Assembly: GCF_020217465.1 (NCBI RefSeq)
Contig: NZ_CP084115.1
Location: 2,790,001-2,854,000, forward strand
DNA: 64,000 nucleotides
Direction of reading: 5' to 3'
Origin: Cobetia amphilecti
Lineage (GTDB): Bacteria > Pseudomonadota > Gammaproteobacteria > Pseudomonadales > Halomonadaceae
Part shown: one piece after another, positions 9,361 through 19,337 of the stretch
Layout: every line of letters begins with the position of its first letter
Numbering within the stretch: the stretch's first letter is position 1
The notes under the pieces: model-generated
The model's database searches: none
The model's input: the letters and a program-made list of their open reading frames with translations, nothing else
Told to the model about the DNA's origin: nothing
Made by a program: the position numbers and the translations under genes

Positions 9361-10136
9361 GCCTGACGCCTGATCAGCCCGAACAGCAAGCCCAGGCCGC
9401 CCAGGGCCTGAAGCACACCATCGCGCGGGCCGCGCTGGGCCTGGCGGTCTTCGCCGTCGTCACCGCAGGCGTCGTCGCCGTGACCCAGATGACCACCGCC
9501 GAGACCATCGCCGACAACGAACGTGCCGCCCAGAGCGCGGCGCTGGCCGAGATCATCCCGCCGTCGCTGCACGACAATGACCTGCTCGACGCGGCCTTCG
9601 CCCTGCCGCCCTCCCAGGTGCTGGGCCTGAAGAGCGCCGATACCGGCTGGCGCGCCACCCGAAATGGCGAGACCGTCGCGGTGCTGCTGCCGGTAGTGAC
9701 CGGCAAGGGTTACAGCGGCGATATCCGCCTGCTGGTCGGTATCCGTGCCGATGGCAGTGTGGCCGGAGTGCGCGCCGTCAAACACGCCGAGACCCCGGGG
9801 CTGGGCGACAAGATCGAAGCGCGCAAGTCCGACTGGATTCACGAATTCGATGACCAGACGCTCAGCTCGGTGGAGTGGAAGGTGAACAAGGATGGCGGTG
9901 ATTTCGACCAGTTCACCGGTGCAACCATCACCCCGCGCGCCGTGGTGGGTGCCGTTCGTCAGGCATTGATCTACTTCATGGCGCACCGCACGGCGCTGCT
10001 GGCCGGCGACAGCGAGACGCTGACCGCGACCCGCCGCGCCGCCAGGGCCCAGCAAGACATGCAAGCTCCCACCGCTGATGGCACGCTCACGCCATCAGCG
10101 CCTTCTGAACACGGCGGAGACGAACCTCATGAGTGA
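9357..10136 (+). CDS. rnfG: Rnf complex flavoprotein subunit G
   Basis: 259 residues, somewhat longer than E. coli RsxG (206) because of extended ends. A single N-terminal membrane helix (about residues 20-42) anchors a periplasmic FMN-binding domain. The flavinylation motif [15 protein letters not shown] near residue 188 supplies the Thr to which FMN is attached. The C-terminus is Ala/Thr/Pro-rich. The gene overlaps rnfD at the start and rnfE at the end. Confidence 0.94.
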   Translation: MSLTPDQPEQQAQAAQGLKHTIARAALGLAVFAVVTAGVVAVTQMTTAETIADNERAAQSAALAEIIPPSLHDNDLLDAAFALPPSQVLGLKSADTGWRATRNGETVAVLLPVVTGKGYSGDIRLLVGIRADGSVAGVRAVKHAETPGLGDKIEARKSDWIHEFDDQTLSSVEWKVNKDGGDFDQFTGATITPRAVVGAVRQALIYFMAHRTALLAGDSETLTATRRAARAQQDMQAPTADGTLTPSAPSEHGGDEPHE

Positions 10137-10839
10137 TATCTCGCTTGGCAAGATCAGCCGCGACGGCCTTTGGGACAACAACCCGGCGCTGGTGCAGCTG
10201 CTGGGCCTGTGTCCGCTGCTGGCCGTCACCGCCAGCGTCGTCAACGCCATCGGGCTGGGGCTTGCCACGCTGCTGGTGTTGATCGGCTCCAACGTGGCGG
10301 TGTCGCTGATCCGCAATCTGGTGCCTTCTGCAGTGCGCCTGCCGGCCTTTGTGATGATCATCGCCTCGTTCGTGACCTGTGCCGAGCTGCTGATGAAGGC
10401 CTACACCTATGAGCTCTATCAGATTCTCGGCATCTTCATTCCGCTGATCGTCACCAACTGCGCGATTCTCGGGCGTGCCGATGCCTTCGCCGCCAAGCAC
10501 CCCGTGCTGCCGGCGGCCACCGATGGCCTGATGATGGGGCTGGGGTTCATGGCCGTGCTGGTACTGCTGGGTGGCATGCGTGAGCTGTTCGGCCAGGGCA
10601 CGCTGTTTGCCGGCATGGAACTGCTCGTCGGGCCGATGGCCGCCGACTGGCAGCTGACGATCTTCCCGGATTACTCCTTCCTGTTCCTGGTGCTGCCGCC
10701 GGGCGCCTTCTTCTGCATGGGGCTGATCATCGCGGGCAAGAAGACCATCGATGAGCGACTCGAGCAGCGCCGCAAGGCAGCCAACGCCGATGCGCCCAAG
10801 GTGTCGCGTCGTGTGCGTGTGACCGGCACCATCTCCTGA
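10129..10839 (+). CDS. rnfE: Rnf complex subunit E
   Basis: A 236-residue polytopic membrane protein paralogous to RnfA, close to the 231 residues of E. coli RsxE. The conserved [18 protein letters not shown] near residue 16 and [16 protein letters not shown] near residue 106 carry the Cys residues that share the intramembrane [2Fe-2S] centre with RnfA. It starts eight bases inside the end of rnfG and closes the six-gene operon before a terminator. Confidence 0.95.
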   Translation: MSDISLGKISRDGLWDNNPALVQLLGLCPLLAVTASVVNAIGLGLATLLVLIGSNVAVSLIRNLVPSAVRLPAFVMIIASFVTCAELLMKAYTYELYQILGIFIPLIVTNCAILGRADAFAAKHPVLPAATDGLMMGLGFMAVLVLLGGMRELFGQGTLFAGMELLVGPMAADWQLTIFPDYSFLFLVLPPGAFFCMGLIIAGKKTIDERLEQRRKAANADAPKVSRRVRVTGTIS

Positions 10840-10848
10840 GCCCCTCTC

Positions 10849-10884
10849 ACACAGGCTGTCAGCCCGTTGGCTGACAGCCTGTGT
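10849..10884 (+). terminator. Hairpin after rnfE
   Basis: The perfect 16-bp arms ACACAGGCTGTCAGCC (10849-10864) and GGCTGACAGCCTGTGT (10869-10884) enclose a 4-nt loop. There is no clear T-run after it, so it may attenuate rather than fully stop transcription into nth. Confidence 0.6.
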
Positions 10885-10929
10885 CGACGACGCCCGCTTC
10901 CAAGCCCTTACCGCCGTACCCGAGATACC

Positions 10930-11565
10930 ATGAACGCCCAGAAACGCCTCGAGATCTTCACCCGCCTGCGCAACGAGAATCCTGAGCCACGCACCGAGCT
11001 TGCCTGGTCAACGCCCTTCGAGCTTTTGATCGCGGTACTGCTGTCGGCACAGGCGACGGATGTGGGCGTCAACAAGGCCACGGCGAAGCTGTATCCGGTC
11101 GCCAATACGCCGGAGAGCATCCTCGTGCTGGGTGTCGAGGGCCTGAAGGAGTACATCAAGACGATCGGCCTGTTCAACACTAAGGCCGAGAACGTCATCA
11201 AGACCTGCCGCATGCTGATCGAACGGCATGGTGGTGAGGTGCCACAGACTCGCGAGGCGCTGGAAGCGCTGCCGGGCGTGGGCCGCAAGACCGCCAACGT
11301 GGTGCTCAACACCGCCTTCGGCCAGCCGACCATGGCGGTGGACACGCACATCTTCCGCGTCTCCAATCGTACGCGCATCGCCCCGGGCAAGAACGTGCTG
11401 GAAGTTGAGCACAAGCTGATGCGCCATGTGCCCAAGGAGTTTCTGGTCGATGCCCACCACTGGCTGATCCTGCATGGCCGCTACACCTGCGTGGCACGCA
11501 AGCCGCGCTGTGGCAGCTGCATCATCGAAGACCTCTGCGAGTACAAGGACAAGGTCGACCTGTAA
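10930..11565 (+). CDS. nth: Endonuclease III
   Basis: A 211-residue DNA glycosylase/AP lyase that removes oxidised pyrimidines, identical in length to E. coli Nth. It has the helix-hairpin-helix LPGVGRKTANVV with catalytic Lys120, catalytic Asp138 in VDTH, and the [4Fe-4S] ligands Cys187, Cys194, Cys197 and Cys203 (C-x6-C-x2-C-x5-C). It sits directly after the rnf operon, as in many gammaproteobacteria. The start at 10930 gives the standard N-terminus. Confidence 0.97.
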   Translation: MNAQKRLEIFTRLRNENPEPRTELAWSTPFELLIAVLLSAQATDVGVNKATAKLYPVANTPESILVLGVEGLKEYIKTIGLFNTKAENVIKTCRMLIERHGGEVPQTREALEALPGVGRKTANVVLNTAFGQPTMAVDTHIFRVSNRTRIAPGKNVLEVEHKLMRHVPKEFLVDAHHWLILHGRYTCVARKPRCGSCIIEDLCEYKDKVDL

Positions 11566-11795
11566 CGCCGCAAGGCACGAGGATTTGATGACTTCTTCAT
11601 GATCAGGGGCTGGGTGACTGGGACTTGATCACCAGGCGCCTGGCGGAAGCTCCGTTCCTGCGTGAACTGCCTGCGTGAACTGCCTGCGTGGCCTGCATGC
11701 GTGATCGTTGATTGAGCATGAACCCCGTCTCCCCACCTATTCAACCGAGCGGCCACGTAGACTGAGAGCACAGACCGTCGCCTCAGGAACCTGCC

Positions 11796-14003
11796 ATGAC
11801 CGCACCTTCCGATGCCGGGGATCGCCCCTATCCGCGCCCAGAAGGCTCCGACGATTTCCGCCAGCCTGATGACAGCAGCCTGCACTCGCGCCTGCTGGAG
11901 ATGTCGCCGCGTCTCGAGGCACTGGAAGCCGAGAACCACCTGCTGCGCACACTGGTCGACACCCACCCCGACATCATGTTCATCAAGGATGCCAAGGGGC
12001 TGTTTCGCTACGCCAACCGCACCCTGACCGACTTCTATGGCACTTCACGCGAGGACATCGTCGGACGTGATGACAGTCATTACACCGGCAATACCGAGCA
12101 GAGCCACTTCTTCCGGCGCAGCGTAGAGCAGGTGCTCAGCAAGTTCGAGCGCGAGACGGTCTTCGAGGATGCCACCGACGGCACCACCGGCGAGGTCAAC
12201 CACTTCCGCTCCATCAAGCAGCCCTTCCATGACATTCACGGTCAGCCGCTGGTCGCCGTTCTGGCGCACAACATCACGGCAGAAGTCCGTGAGCATGAGC
12301 GCAAGACCCGCCAGATCGACCACATCTATGACACCTCGCTGGAAGGCTTCTGGGACTGGAACATCCTGACCAGTTCCGTGACGCACAATCGCCGCTGGTC
12401 ACAGATTCTGGGCATCCCGGAGAGCGAGCTCAGCAACAGCCTGGAAGAATTCGCAAGCCTGCTGCACCCCGAGGACAAGCCCGAGACGATGATCGCCATC
12501 CAGGACTGCATGGCGGGCAAGACGGCCTATTATCACCGCCACCGCATGCTGACCCGCGGTGGCGACGTGGTCTGGGTGATCGACAAGGGCGATGTCATCG
12601 AGCGGGACAGCGAAGGCAATCCGTTGCGCATGATCGGCTCGATCACCGATATCACGCGTATCGTCGAGTCAGAGGCCCTGCTGCACCAGCACAGTCGCTT
12701 CGACTCGCTGACCAAGCTGGCCAACCGAGCCACCCTGATCGACAGCCTGCAGCAGGCGATCATCATCACCGACGCCCGTGACACCCACGGCGCGCTCATC
12801 TTCATCGATCTGGACCACTTCAAGAAGATCAACGACCTGCTGGGGCATACCACCGGCGACCATCTGTTGATCGAGGTGGCGCATCGCCTGAGCTCCACGG
12901 TGCGTGACAGCGACCTGGTGGCGCGCTTCGGCGGGGACGAGTTCGTCATCCTGGTACAGCCCTTGAGCCATGATCCACAGATTGCCTGTCGAGAACTGGA
13001 TGAGCTGATGGAGCGCCTGCAGCAGGCGCTCAACCAGCCGTATTCGCTCTTGGGCCCACAGTCGCAGCCGCTGCAACATCACAGCTCGGCGAGTCTGGGC
13101 AGCATCATGTTCCATGATCGCCATCTGAGTGCGGAGGAGCTCATCCGGCGCGCGGATATCGCGATGTATCGCGCCAAGGAAGCCGGACGCAATCAGACCG
13201 TCCGCTTTGATCCCAGCATGCGCGTGGAGCTTGAGCGCGCCGTGCAGCTGGAAAATGATCTGCGCCGCGCCATCGAGAATGAAGAGCTCTACGTGGAACT
13301 GCAGCCGCAATTCGATCGGGGGCTCAAGCTGGTCGGCGCCGAGTGCCTGTTGCGCTGGCGACACGCCAAGCTCGGCAATATCTCGCCCTATGAATTCATT
13401 CCGCTGGCCGAGAAGAGCCAGCTGATCGACAGTCTCGGCGACTGGGTACTGGAGCAGGCCTGCAAGCTGCTGGAGGACTGGCAGAAAGGCACCGCCTTCG
13501 CCAGGCTCTATCTGTCGGTCAATGTCAGCGTCAAGCAGCTGGACTCCCCTCACTATGTCGGCAATGTCGCCAAGGCACTCAGCCAGCACACGCTTGACCC
13601 GCAATATCTGCAGCTGGAGCTGACCGAAAACGTCTTCGCCACCGACATGCCCGCCACGGTGGCACGCATGCACGAACTGCGCTCGCTGGGCCTGCGTCTG
13701 TCGCTGGATGATTTCGGCACCGGCTTCTCCTCCCTGACCTACATCAAGCACCTGCCCTTCGATGAGCTCAAGGTCGACCGCAGCTTCGTCAATGATCTCG
13801 AGAATGACGAGATGAACCGCCGCATGGTGAACTTCATGGTGCAGCTGGGGCGTGAGCTGGGCATGTGCGTGGTGGCGGAAGGCGTCGAGACCCCCAGGCA
13901 GCGCGAACTGCTGCTGGAGATGGGCTGTGATGCCCTGCAGGGCTATCTGATGGACAAGCCGATGGCGATCGAGGTATTCACCGCCAAGTATCAGCTCGGA
14001 TGA
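11796..14003 (+). CDS. PAS-PAS-GGDEF-EAL cyclic-di-GMP enzyme
   Basis: 735 residues with no membrane segments. Two PAS-like sensor regions (about 45-165 and 170-290; DIMFIKDAKGLFRYANR is in the first) precede a GGDEF domain. That domain has an intact RFGGDEF motif near residue 380 and an RxxD inhibitory site (RDSD) five residues before it. The EAL domain (about 490-732) retains LELTEN, DDFGTGFSSL, KVDRSF and VAEGVET. Its signature reads ECL rather than EAL, with the metal-binding Glu516 kept. Both cyclase and phosphodiesterase activity are therefore possible. It probably sets c-di-GMP levels in response to a cytoplasmic or redox signal. It is transcribed alone. Confidence 0.9.
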   Translation: MTAPSDAGDRPYPRPEGSDDFRQPDDSSLHSRLLEMSPRLEALEAENHLLRTLVDTHPDIMFIKDAKGLFRYANRTLTDFYGTSREDIVGRDDSHYTGNTEQSHFFRRSVEQVLSKFERETVFEDATDGTTGEVNHFRSIKQPFHDIHGQPLVAVLAHNITAEVREHERKTRQIDHIYDTSLEGFWDWNILTSSVTHNRRWSQILGIPESELSNSLEEFASLLHPEDKPETMIAIQDCMAGKTAYYHRHRMLTRGGDVVWVIDKGDVIERDSEGNPLRMIGSITDITRIVESEALLHQHSRFDSLTKLANRATLIDSLQQAIIITDARDTHGALIFIDLDHFKKINDLLGHTTGDHLLIEVAHRLSSTVRDSDLVARFGGDEFVILVQPLSHDPQIACRELDELMERLQQALNQPYSLLGPQSQPLQHHSSASLGSIMFHDRHLSAEELIRRADIAMYRAKEAGRNQTVRFDPSMRVELERAVQLENDLRRAIENEELYVELQPQFDRGLKLVGAECLLRWRHAKLGNISPYEFIPLAEKSQLIDSLGDWVLEQACKLLEDWQKGTAFARLYLSVNVSVKQLDSPHYVGNVAKALSQHTLDPQYLQLELTENVFATDMPATVARMHELRSLGLRLSLDDFGTGFSSLTYIKHLPFDELKVDRSFVNDLENDEMNRRMVNFMVQLGRELGMCVVAEGVETPRQRELLLEMGCDALQGYLMDKPMAIEVFTAKYQLG

Positions 14004-14064
14004 CAGCGCATCCGCGTCTTTCATGGCACACTGGGGCCTCTTTTCTGTCTGGACATCATGCGTT

Positions 14065-14352
14065 ATGGAAGACTTCTTCAACTGGATCGGCACGCAACTG
14101 GGTGCTGCCATTCGCTTCATCGTCGAAGGTCTGGGCGGTTTCTTCGCCAACTTCGATGATGCCCTATCGGGATTCTTCAATGGCCTCACTGGTGAGCTAG
14201 GGCTCAGCACTTCGCTGTTCAGCCTGCTGGGATTGATTCTGGGACTTTACCTGCTCTTCAAGGGCATCACGTCACTGTTGAGAGGCTCCATCATCGGCGG
14301 GCTATTGATGACCTTCATCGGGCTGACCTTCCTGGGCTGGATGATTGCCTGA
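14065..14352 (+). CDS. Small membrane protein of unknown function
   Basis: 95 residues from the ATG at 14065 (MEDFFNWIGTQ). An earlier in-frame ATG at 14023 would overlap nothing but has no better ribosome site. There is one amphipathic N-terminal half and two hydrophobic helices (about residues 52-70 and 74-94). It lies 61 bp after the GGDEF-EAL gene and before a strong terminator, so it may be co-transcribed. I do not recognise the family. Confidence 0.6.
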   Translation: MEDFFNWIGTQLGAAIRFIVEGLGGFFANFDDALSGFFNGLTGELGLSTSLFSLLGLILGLYLLFKGITSLLRGSIIGGLLMTFIGLTFLGWMIA

Positions 14353-14432
14353 CGCGCGATGACCCTTAAAGCGATGACCGTGTACGCGATGGTCTTGAAA
14401 GCGATGCCCTGACGGGACTTGCGCCAGGCTCG

Positions 14433-14478
14433 TGACATGAAAAAGCCCCTGCCGATCGGCAGGGGCTTTTTCATGTCA
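14433..14478. terminator. Long perfect-palindrome bidirectional terminator
   Basis: A 46-bp perfect palindrome starts TGACATGAAAAAGCCCC and is centred on CGATCG. It provides an A-run before and a T-run after a GC-rich stem on either strand. It separates the small membrane protein gene from the convergent pepN. Confidence 0.9.
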
Positions 14479-14537
14479 GCAGCAGTCATCGTATCGCGCG
14501 ATGACTGCCGTCTGTCTTCAAGGGCCAGCTCAGCTGA

Positions 14538-17189
14538 TCAGGCCAGTGCCTTCTCCACGACTTCATACAGGTTGTTCGAGAGCTTCTCGCCACGGATACG
14601 CTCAAGCTCTGCCTTCATCAAGTCCTGACGCTTGGCATCGAAACGCTTGTAACGCGTCAGCGGCGTGATGATGCGCGCCGCGATCTCCGGGTTCAGACGA
14701 TTGAGCTCGATGACCACATCCGCCAGCAGACGATAGCCTTCGCCGTCGAGACGGTGGAAGTTGACGCGGTTCTGGCCGGCGAAGGCGCCGATCAAGGCAC
14801 GCACCTTGTTGGGGTTGGTCAACGAGAAGGCCGGGTGCTCCATCAAGAAGCGCACGCGGTCCAGCACATCGGCCTGCGGACGCGTGACCTGGATCGAGAA
14901 CCACTGGTCCATCACCAGCGGATCATGCGACCAGCGCTCGGCGAAGGACTTGAGCGCCGGGTCACCCAGATCGGTGCGTGAGGAGTGTACCAGCATCGTC
15001 AGCGCGGCACGCACGTCGGTCATGTTGTGGGCCGCCGCCAGCTGGGCCTGGGCCAGACGCACGCCCTCCTCGTCCTCGATGCTCATCAGATAGCTGAGCG
15101 CAGCATTCTTGAGGCTGCGACGCGCCATCTGCTCGAAGGTCGGCGCGTAGTCACCCTGCTGCGCATTGGCGTGATAGAGCGCCACGAAGTCTTCGCGCAG
15201 CGCGCTGGCCAGCTGCGCCTTGGCGGTCTTGCGCGCCCAGTGGATGGCATCGACATCGACGACGCTCTGCTGCTCGGCGATATAGGCCTCCGAGGGCAGC
15301 GTCAGCATCTCGGCCAGCACCGCACGATCGGAAGCTTCGCTCTGGAGCAGGAAGCGATAGGCGGCCAGCAGGCGCTCATCCAGCTGGGCCTCCTGCTCGC
15401 CACGCTGCCAGGCCGCCATCAGGTCTTCAAGCGCTGCCATGGCCAGACGCTGACCGGCATCCCAGCGATTGAAGCCATCGCTGTCGTGCTGCATCAGGAA
15501 GGCCAGCTGCTCACGGCTGTAGTCAAAAACCAGCTTGACCGGCGCGGAGAAGCCACGCAGCAGCGACGGCACCGGCTCGGCATCGCCGGCAAGGCCGGTG
15601 AAGACGAAGGTCTGCTCGGCTTCGGTCAGCTCCAGCACGGTTTCCGTGCCCAGCGCTTCGCCGTCGAGGGTCAGCGTCAGATCGCTGCCATCGGCACCGA
15701 CCAGCCCCATGCGCACCGGGATCACCAGCGGCAGCTTCTCCGCCTGCCCCGGTGAAGGCGGCGTGGACTGACGCAGCGTGAGGGAATAGGTGCCTGCCTG
15801 GGCATCGAAGGTGCCACTGGCGGCGATGTTCGGCGTTCCGGCCTGGGAGTACCAGCGCATGAACTGGCTGAAGTCGCGGCCGGAGGCTTCGCTCATCGCG
15901 CTGATGAAGTCCTCGATGGTGGCGGCGCTGCCATCGTTGCGCGCGAAGTAGAGATCACTGCCACGGCGGAAGGCCTCTTCCCCGAGCAGGTTGGCGACCA
16001 TGCGCACCACTTCGGAACCCTTCTCGTAGATGGTCAGGGTGTAGAAGTTGGAAATCTCGATATAGGACGCCGGGCGCACCGGGTGTGCGGTGGGGCCGGC
16101 ATCTTCGGCGAACTGCGCGGTACGCAGCATGGCGACGTCTTCGATACGCTTGACCGGCGCCGAGTTCATGTCGGCGGAGAAGGTCTGATCGCGATAGACG
16201 GTGAAGCCTTCCTTCAGGGACAGCTGGAACCAGTCCCGGCAGGTGACGCGGTTGCCCGACCAGTTGTGGAAGTACTCATGGGCGACCACCCCTTCGACGC
16301 GCTGGAAGGCGGCGTCGGTGGTGGTATCAGGGTTGGCCAGCACGCAGGCGCTGTTGAAGATGTTGAGGCCCTTGTTCTCCATCGCGCCCATGTTGAAGTC
16401 GTTGACCGCGACGATCATGAAGATGTCGAGGTCATATTCGCGACCGTAGACTTCCTCGTCCCACTTCATGGAGGCCTTGAGGGAGTTCATGGCGTGCTGA
16501 GTCTTGTCGAGATTTTCCGGCTCGACCCAGATTTCCAGAGCGACGTCACGGCCACTCATGGTGGTGAAGCTGTCGTCATGCTTGACCAGGTCTCCCGCCA
16601 CCAGCGCGAACAGATAGCACGGCTTGGGATGCGGGTCCTGCCAGGTGACGAAGTGACGACCGCCCTCGCGCTCGCCACGCTCGATGGGATTGCCGTTGGA
16701 GAGCAGGATCGGGTAACTGTCCTTGTCGGCGATGATGGTGGTGGTGAACACCGACATCACGTCAGGGCGGTCCGGGTAGTAGGTGATGCGACGGAAGCCT
16801 TCGGCCTCGCACTGGGTGCAGAACATGCCCGAGGACACATAAAGCCCTTCCAGCGCGGTATTCGCGGCCGGGTCGATCACCACCACCGTCTCGAGCTCAC
16901 AGTTGGCCGGCAGGCCGGCCAGCGTCAGGTGAGTCTCGTCGAGCTTGTATTCATCACTGGCCAGCGCTCGCCCATCGACACGCACGGACTCAAGCGTCAG
17001 ATGCTCGCCATTGAGCACCAGCGGCGGCGTGGCATCACTGCCCACGGCGGCATCGGGATTGGCCTCGAGGGTCAGCACGGTCGTCACACGGGTCGCGGAC
17101 GGTGCCAGATCAAACGTCAGGCGGGTGTCCAGCACACGCCAGGCGGGTGCCTGATAATCGGCAAGATGAATCGCAGCAGGTTGTGACAT
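14538..17189 (-). CDS. pepN: Aminopeptidase N (M1 family)
   Basis: An 883-residue cytoplasmic zinc metallo-aminopeptidase, near the 870 of E. coli PepN. It has the substrate-binding GAMEN motif, the zinc-binding HEYFHNWSGNRVT (first His about residue 304) and the downstream Glu in LSLKEGFTVYRDQ. The remainder is the helical C-terminal domain of the PepN type. The ATG at 17189 begins MSQPAAIHLADYQAP, with GGAG upstream. PepN trims peptides left by ATP-dependent proteases. It ends at the bidirectional terminator at 14433. Confidence 0.96.
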   Translation of the reverse strand: MSQPAAIHLADYQAPAWRVLDTRLTFDLAPSATRVTTVLTLEANPDAAVGSDATPPLVLNGEHLTLESVRVDGRALASDEYKLDETHLTLAGLPANCELETVVVIDPAANTALEGLYVSSGMFCTQCEAEGFRRITYYPDRPDVMSVFTTTIIADKDSYPILLSNGNPIERGEREGGRHFVTWQDPHPKPCYLFALVAGDLVKHDDSFTTMSGRDVALEIWVEPENLDKTQHAMNSLKASMKWDEEVYGREYDLDIFMIVAVNDFNMGAMENKGLNIFNSACVLANPDTTTDAAFQRVEGVVAHEYFHNWSGNRVTCRDWFQLSLKEGFTVYRDQTFSADMNSAPVKRIEDVAMLRTAQFAEDAGPTAHPVRPASYIEISNFYTLTIYEKGSEVVRMVANLLGEEAFRRGSDLYFARNDGSAATIEDFISAMSEASGRDFSQFMRWYSQAGTPNIAASGTFDAQAGTYSLTLRQSTPPSPGQAEKLPLVIPVRMGLVGADGSDLTLTLDGEALGTETVLELTEAEQTFVFTGLAGDAEPVPSLLRGFSAPVKLVFDYSREQLAFLMQHDSDGFNRWDAGQRLAMAALEDLMAAWQRGEQEAQLDERLLAAYRFLLQSEASDRAVLAEMLTLPSEAYIAEQQSVVDVDAIHWARKTAKAQLASALREDFVALYHANAQQGDYAPTFEQMARRSLKNAALSYLMSIEDEEGVRLAQAQLAAAHNMTDVRAALTMLVHSSRTDLGDPALKSFAERWSHDPLVMDQWFSIQVTRPQADVLDRVRFLMEHPAFSLTNPNKVRALIGAFAGQNRVNFHRLDGEGYRLLADVVIELNRLNPEIAARIITPLTRYKRFDAKRQDLMKAELERIRGEKLSNNLYEVVEKALA

Positions 17190-17288
17190 CAAAGACTCCG
17201 CAATCAGCGCCGCGGGAGAGGACTCCTCACGGCAGGAAGACAGCGGACAGCGAGGGAGCAGACACCTCACCTGCCCGCGATGAAGCGC

Positions 17289-17714
17289 TCATTCGCGCGG
17301 AAGGGATTCGCCACTGACGGCAAGGTTCGCCCCCTCGCCCTTGGGCTCCGGGCGCGTGGCCAGCCAGAGTGCCAGCAGCGACAGGAAGACCAGCAGCGAG
17401 ACCTTGACGGCCAGCACTGAGACGCTGAACAGGATGATCAGCATCGAGACGGCCAGCATGCTGACCGCCATGATGCGCGCGCGCAGCGGAATGGCGCGTT
17501 CGCGCTCCCAGGCCACCAGCGTCGGCCCGATCTGGGGGTGTTCCCGGATATAGCGCGCAAAGCGCGGTGAACCTCGGCTGGCACAGGCCAGCGCCAGCAG
17601 CATGAAGACGGTGGTGGGCAGCAGCGGCAGAAACATGCCAGCGAAGCCGATGCCGAAGAACAACCAGGCCAGGCCAAGCCAGCAGATACGCTTCATGCGC
17701 CGAAAGATCATCAT
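17289..17714 (-). CDS. DUF454 (YbaN-like) inner membrane protein
   Basis: A 141-residue membrane protein with an N-terminal helix pair, GLAWLFFGIGFAGMFLPLLPTTVFMLLALACASRGS, that matches the DUF454/YbaN signature (P-L-L-P-T-T-P/V-F). A basic loop follows, then two further helices at about residues 80-120. The first ATG has GAGG upstream. The function of the family is not established. It is the upstream neighbour of pepN on the same strand, about 100 bp away, so co-transcription is possible. Confidence 0.85.
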   Translation of the reverse strand: MMIFRRMKRICWLGLAWLFFGIGFAGMFLPLLPTTVFMLLALACASRGSPRFARYIREHPQIGPTLVAWERERAIPLRARIMAVSMLAVSMLIILFSVSVLAVKVSLLVFLSLLALWLATRPEPKGEGANLAVSGESLPRE

Positions 17715-17963
17715 GTCGGTTCCTCACCACCTGCGGTCACACACCGTGTGCTTCCTGCTATCAGTCAAACGCCAAGTCGTTCATGGGAAAAGTACTTTCT
17801 GACTATCCGCCTGATAGCAACTGCGTGCATGGTAACGGGCTTGCCGATATCGCGAAAGGCCACGCCCCCCGCCATGGGGGCCGCGGGCCGCTGTCTGCGG
17901 CCGGATTCGACGCCGCAATCCGTCGAGCCGGGCGTGGTTTAGCTGCGGTCAGCCGGGCTGCGT

Positions 17964-19175
17964 TCAGCTACGCTGAGCCAACTGCCAGAGACGCATGATG
18001 GCCTCGCAGCGGTCAGCCAGCAGCTCCGAGGTGCGTGCCAGCGCCTGCTCAAGCGGCATGGCACTGTCACACAGCGTGAAGACGGCACTGACCCCCTCAT
18101 CATGGGCGGCTTGCCAGCCCTCGGCCAGTCGTCCGGCCAACACGATGGCGGGCACCCCGGCGGCTCGCGCGGCACGCGCGGCACCGATGGGGGTCTTGCC
18201 GCCCAGGCTCTGGCCATCCAGACCGCCTTCCCCGGTGATCAGCAGATCACAGCCCGCCAGACGCTCGCTCACGTTGAGGCGCTCCATCACCAGCTCGATG
18301 CCCGGACGCAATTCACCATTCAACCAGGCCGCCACCGCGTAGCCCATGCCGCCTGCGGCCCCTGCACCGGCCAACTGCTGCTGGTCTGTGCCCAGCACTT
18401 CAGCGCTCAGGCGCGCGAAGTGGGCCAGTCCCGCATCCAGCTCCTCGACCACCGCGGCATCGGCGCCCTTCTGTGGGCCGAACACGGCGCTCGCGCCGCG
18501 CGCGCCACACAGGGGGTTGTCGACATCGACCGCGGCAGACACCTTGAGGTTGGCCAGACGTGGGTCCAGCGCACTGACGTCCAGGCTCGCCAGACGCGCG
18601 AGGGCCGCGCCGCCTGCGGGCAGCTCATTGCCATCAGCGTCGAGCAGACGCAGCCCGAGCGCGCGCAGCATGCCGCTGCCGCCATCGTTGGTGGCGCTGC
18701 CGCCCAGCGTGACGATCAGTCGCTCGGCACCGGCGTCCAGCGCCGCCAGGATCAGCTCGCCCACGCCGTGCGTATCGGCGACCCGCGCGTCGCGCTCATC
18801 AGGGCTGACCAGATGCAGACCACTGGCTTCGGCCAGCTCGACGATGGCCGTGCGGCTACCCGGCTGCCAGCCCCACTGGGCGGTGACTTCACGCCCGAGC
18901 GGATCACGCACCTGAGCGCTGCGCGCCTCGATGGGGTCTGCTTCACTGGCCGCCGCCAACAACGCCGCCAGCGTGCCCTCACCGCCATCCCCCAGCGGGC
19001 AGAGATCGATCTGTGCCTCGGGCAGTACCCGGCGAACACCACGCGCCATGGCTTCGGCGGCATCACTGGCTGCCAGCGCTTCCTTGAAGCTGTCAGGAGC
19101 AATCAACAGACGCGGCGAACCAGCAGAAGCGGAGGCAGCAGAAGCGGAGGAGGCAGCAGAAGCAGAGACAGTCAT
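17964..19175 (-). CDS. glxK: Glycerate kinase (GlxK/GarK family)
   Basis: A 403-residue cytoplasmic kinase that phosphorylates D-glycerate, the last step of glyoxylate or glucarate/galactarate catabolism. The conserved start LLIAPDSFKEALAASDAAEAMARG, CPLGDGGEGTLAALL and GGSATNDGGSGMLRALG match the type-1 glycerate kinase family (about 380 residues). The start at 19175 follows AAGGA. The Ser/Ala repeats just after the start come from a short repeated DNA stretch and are not conserved. No other glyoxylate genes are adjacent. Confidence 0.9.
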   Translation of the reverse strand: MTVSASAASSASAASASAGSPRLLIAPDSFKEALAASDAAEAMARGVRRVLPEAQIDLCPLGDGGEGTLAALLAAASEADPIEARSAQVRDPLGREVTAQWGWQPGSRTAIVELAEASGLHLVSPDERDARVADTHGVGELILAALDAGAERLIVTLGGSATNDGGSGMLRALGLRLLDADGNELPAGGAALARLASLDVSALDPRLANLKVSAAVDVDNPLCGARGASAVFGPQKGADAAVVEELDAGLAHFARLSAEVLGTDQQQLAGAGAAGGMGYAVAAWLNGELRPGIELVMERLNVSERLAGCDLLITGEGGLDGQSLGGKTPIGAARAARAAGVPAIVLAGRLAEGWQAAHDEGVSAVFTLCDSAMPLEQALARTSELLADRCEAIMRLWQLAQRS

Positions 19176-19337
19176 GCAGACATTCCTTGTCGAAAGTGAA
19201 GGAGCGAATGGAGGCAACTCAGCACAAGATACCCCCATGATACGCTGTCATTGGTGCCATGCGGCAGCCTGAAACGCAAACTGCCACCCGTCGGTCTCCC
19301 GAGGGTGGCAGTGGCAGCACAGGCTGACAGCAGTGAC

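Noticed and set aside
12669-14210. A 513-codon minus-strand frame opposite the GGDEF-EAL gene
   Set aside because: It is a shadow of the plus-strand gene, whose conserved motifs fix the correct frame.
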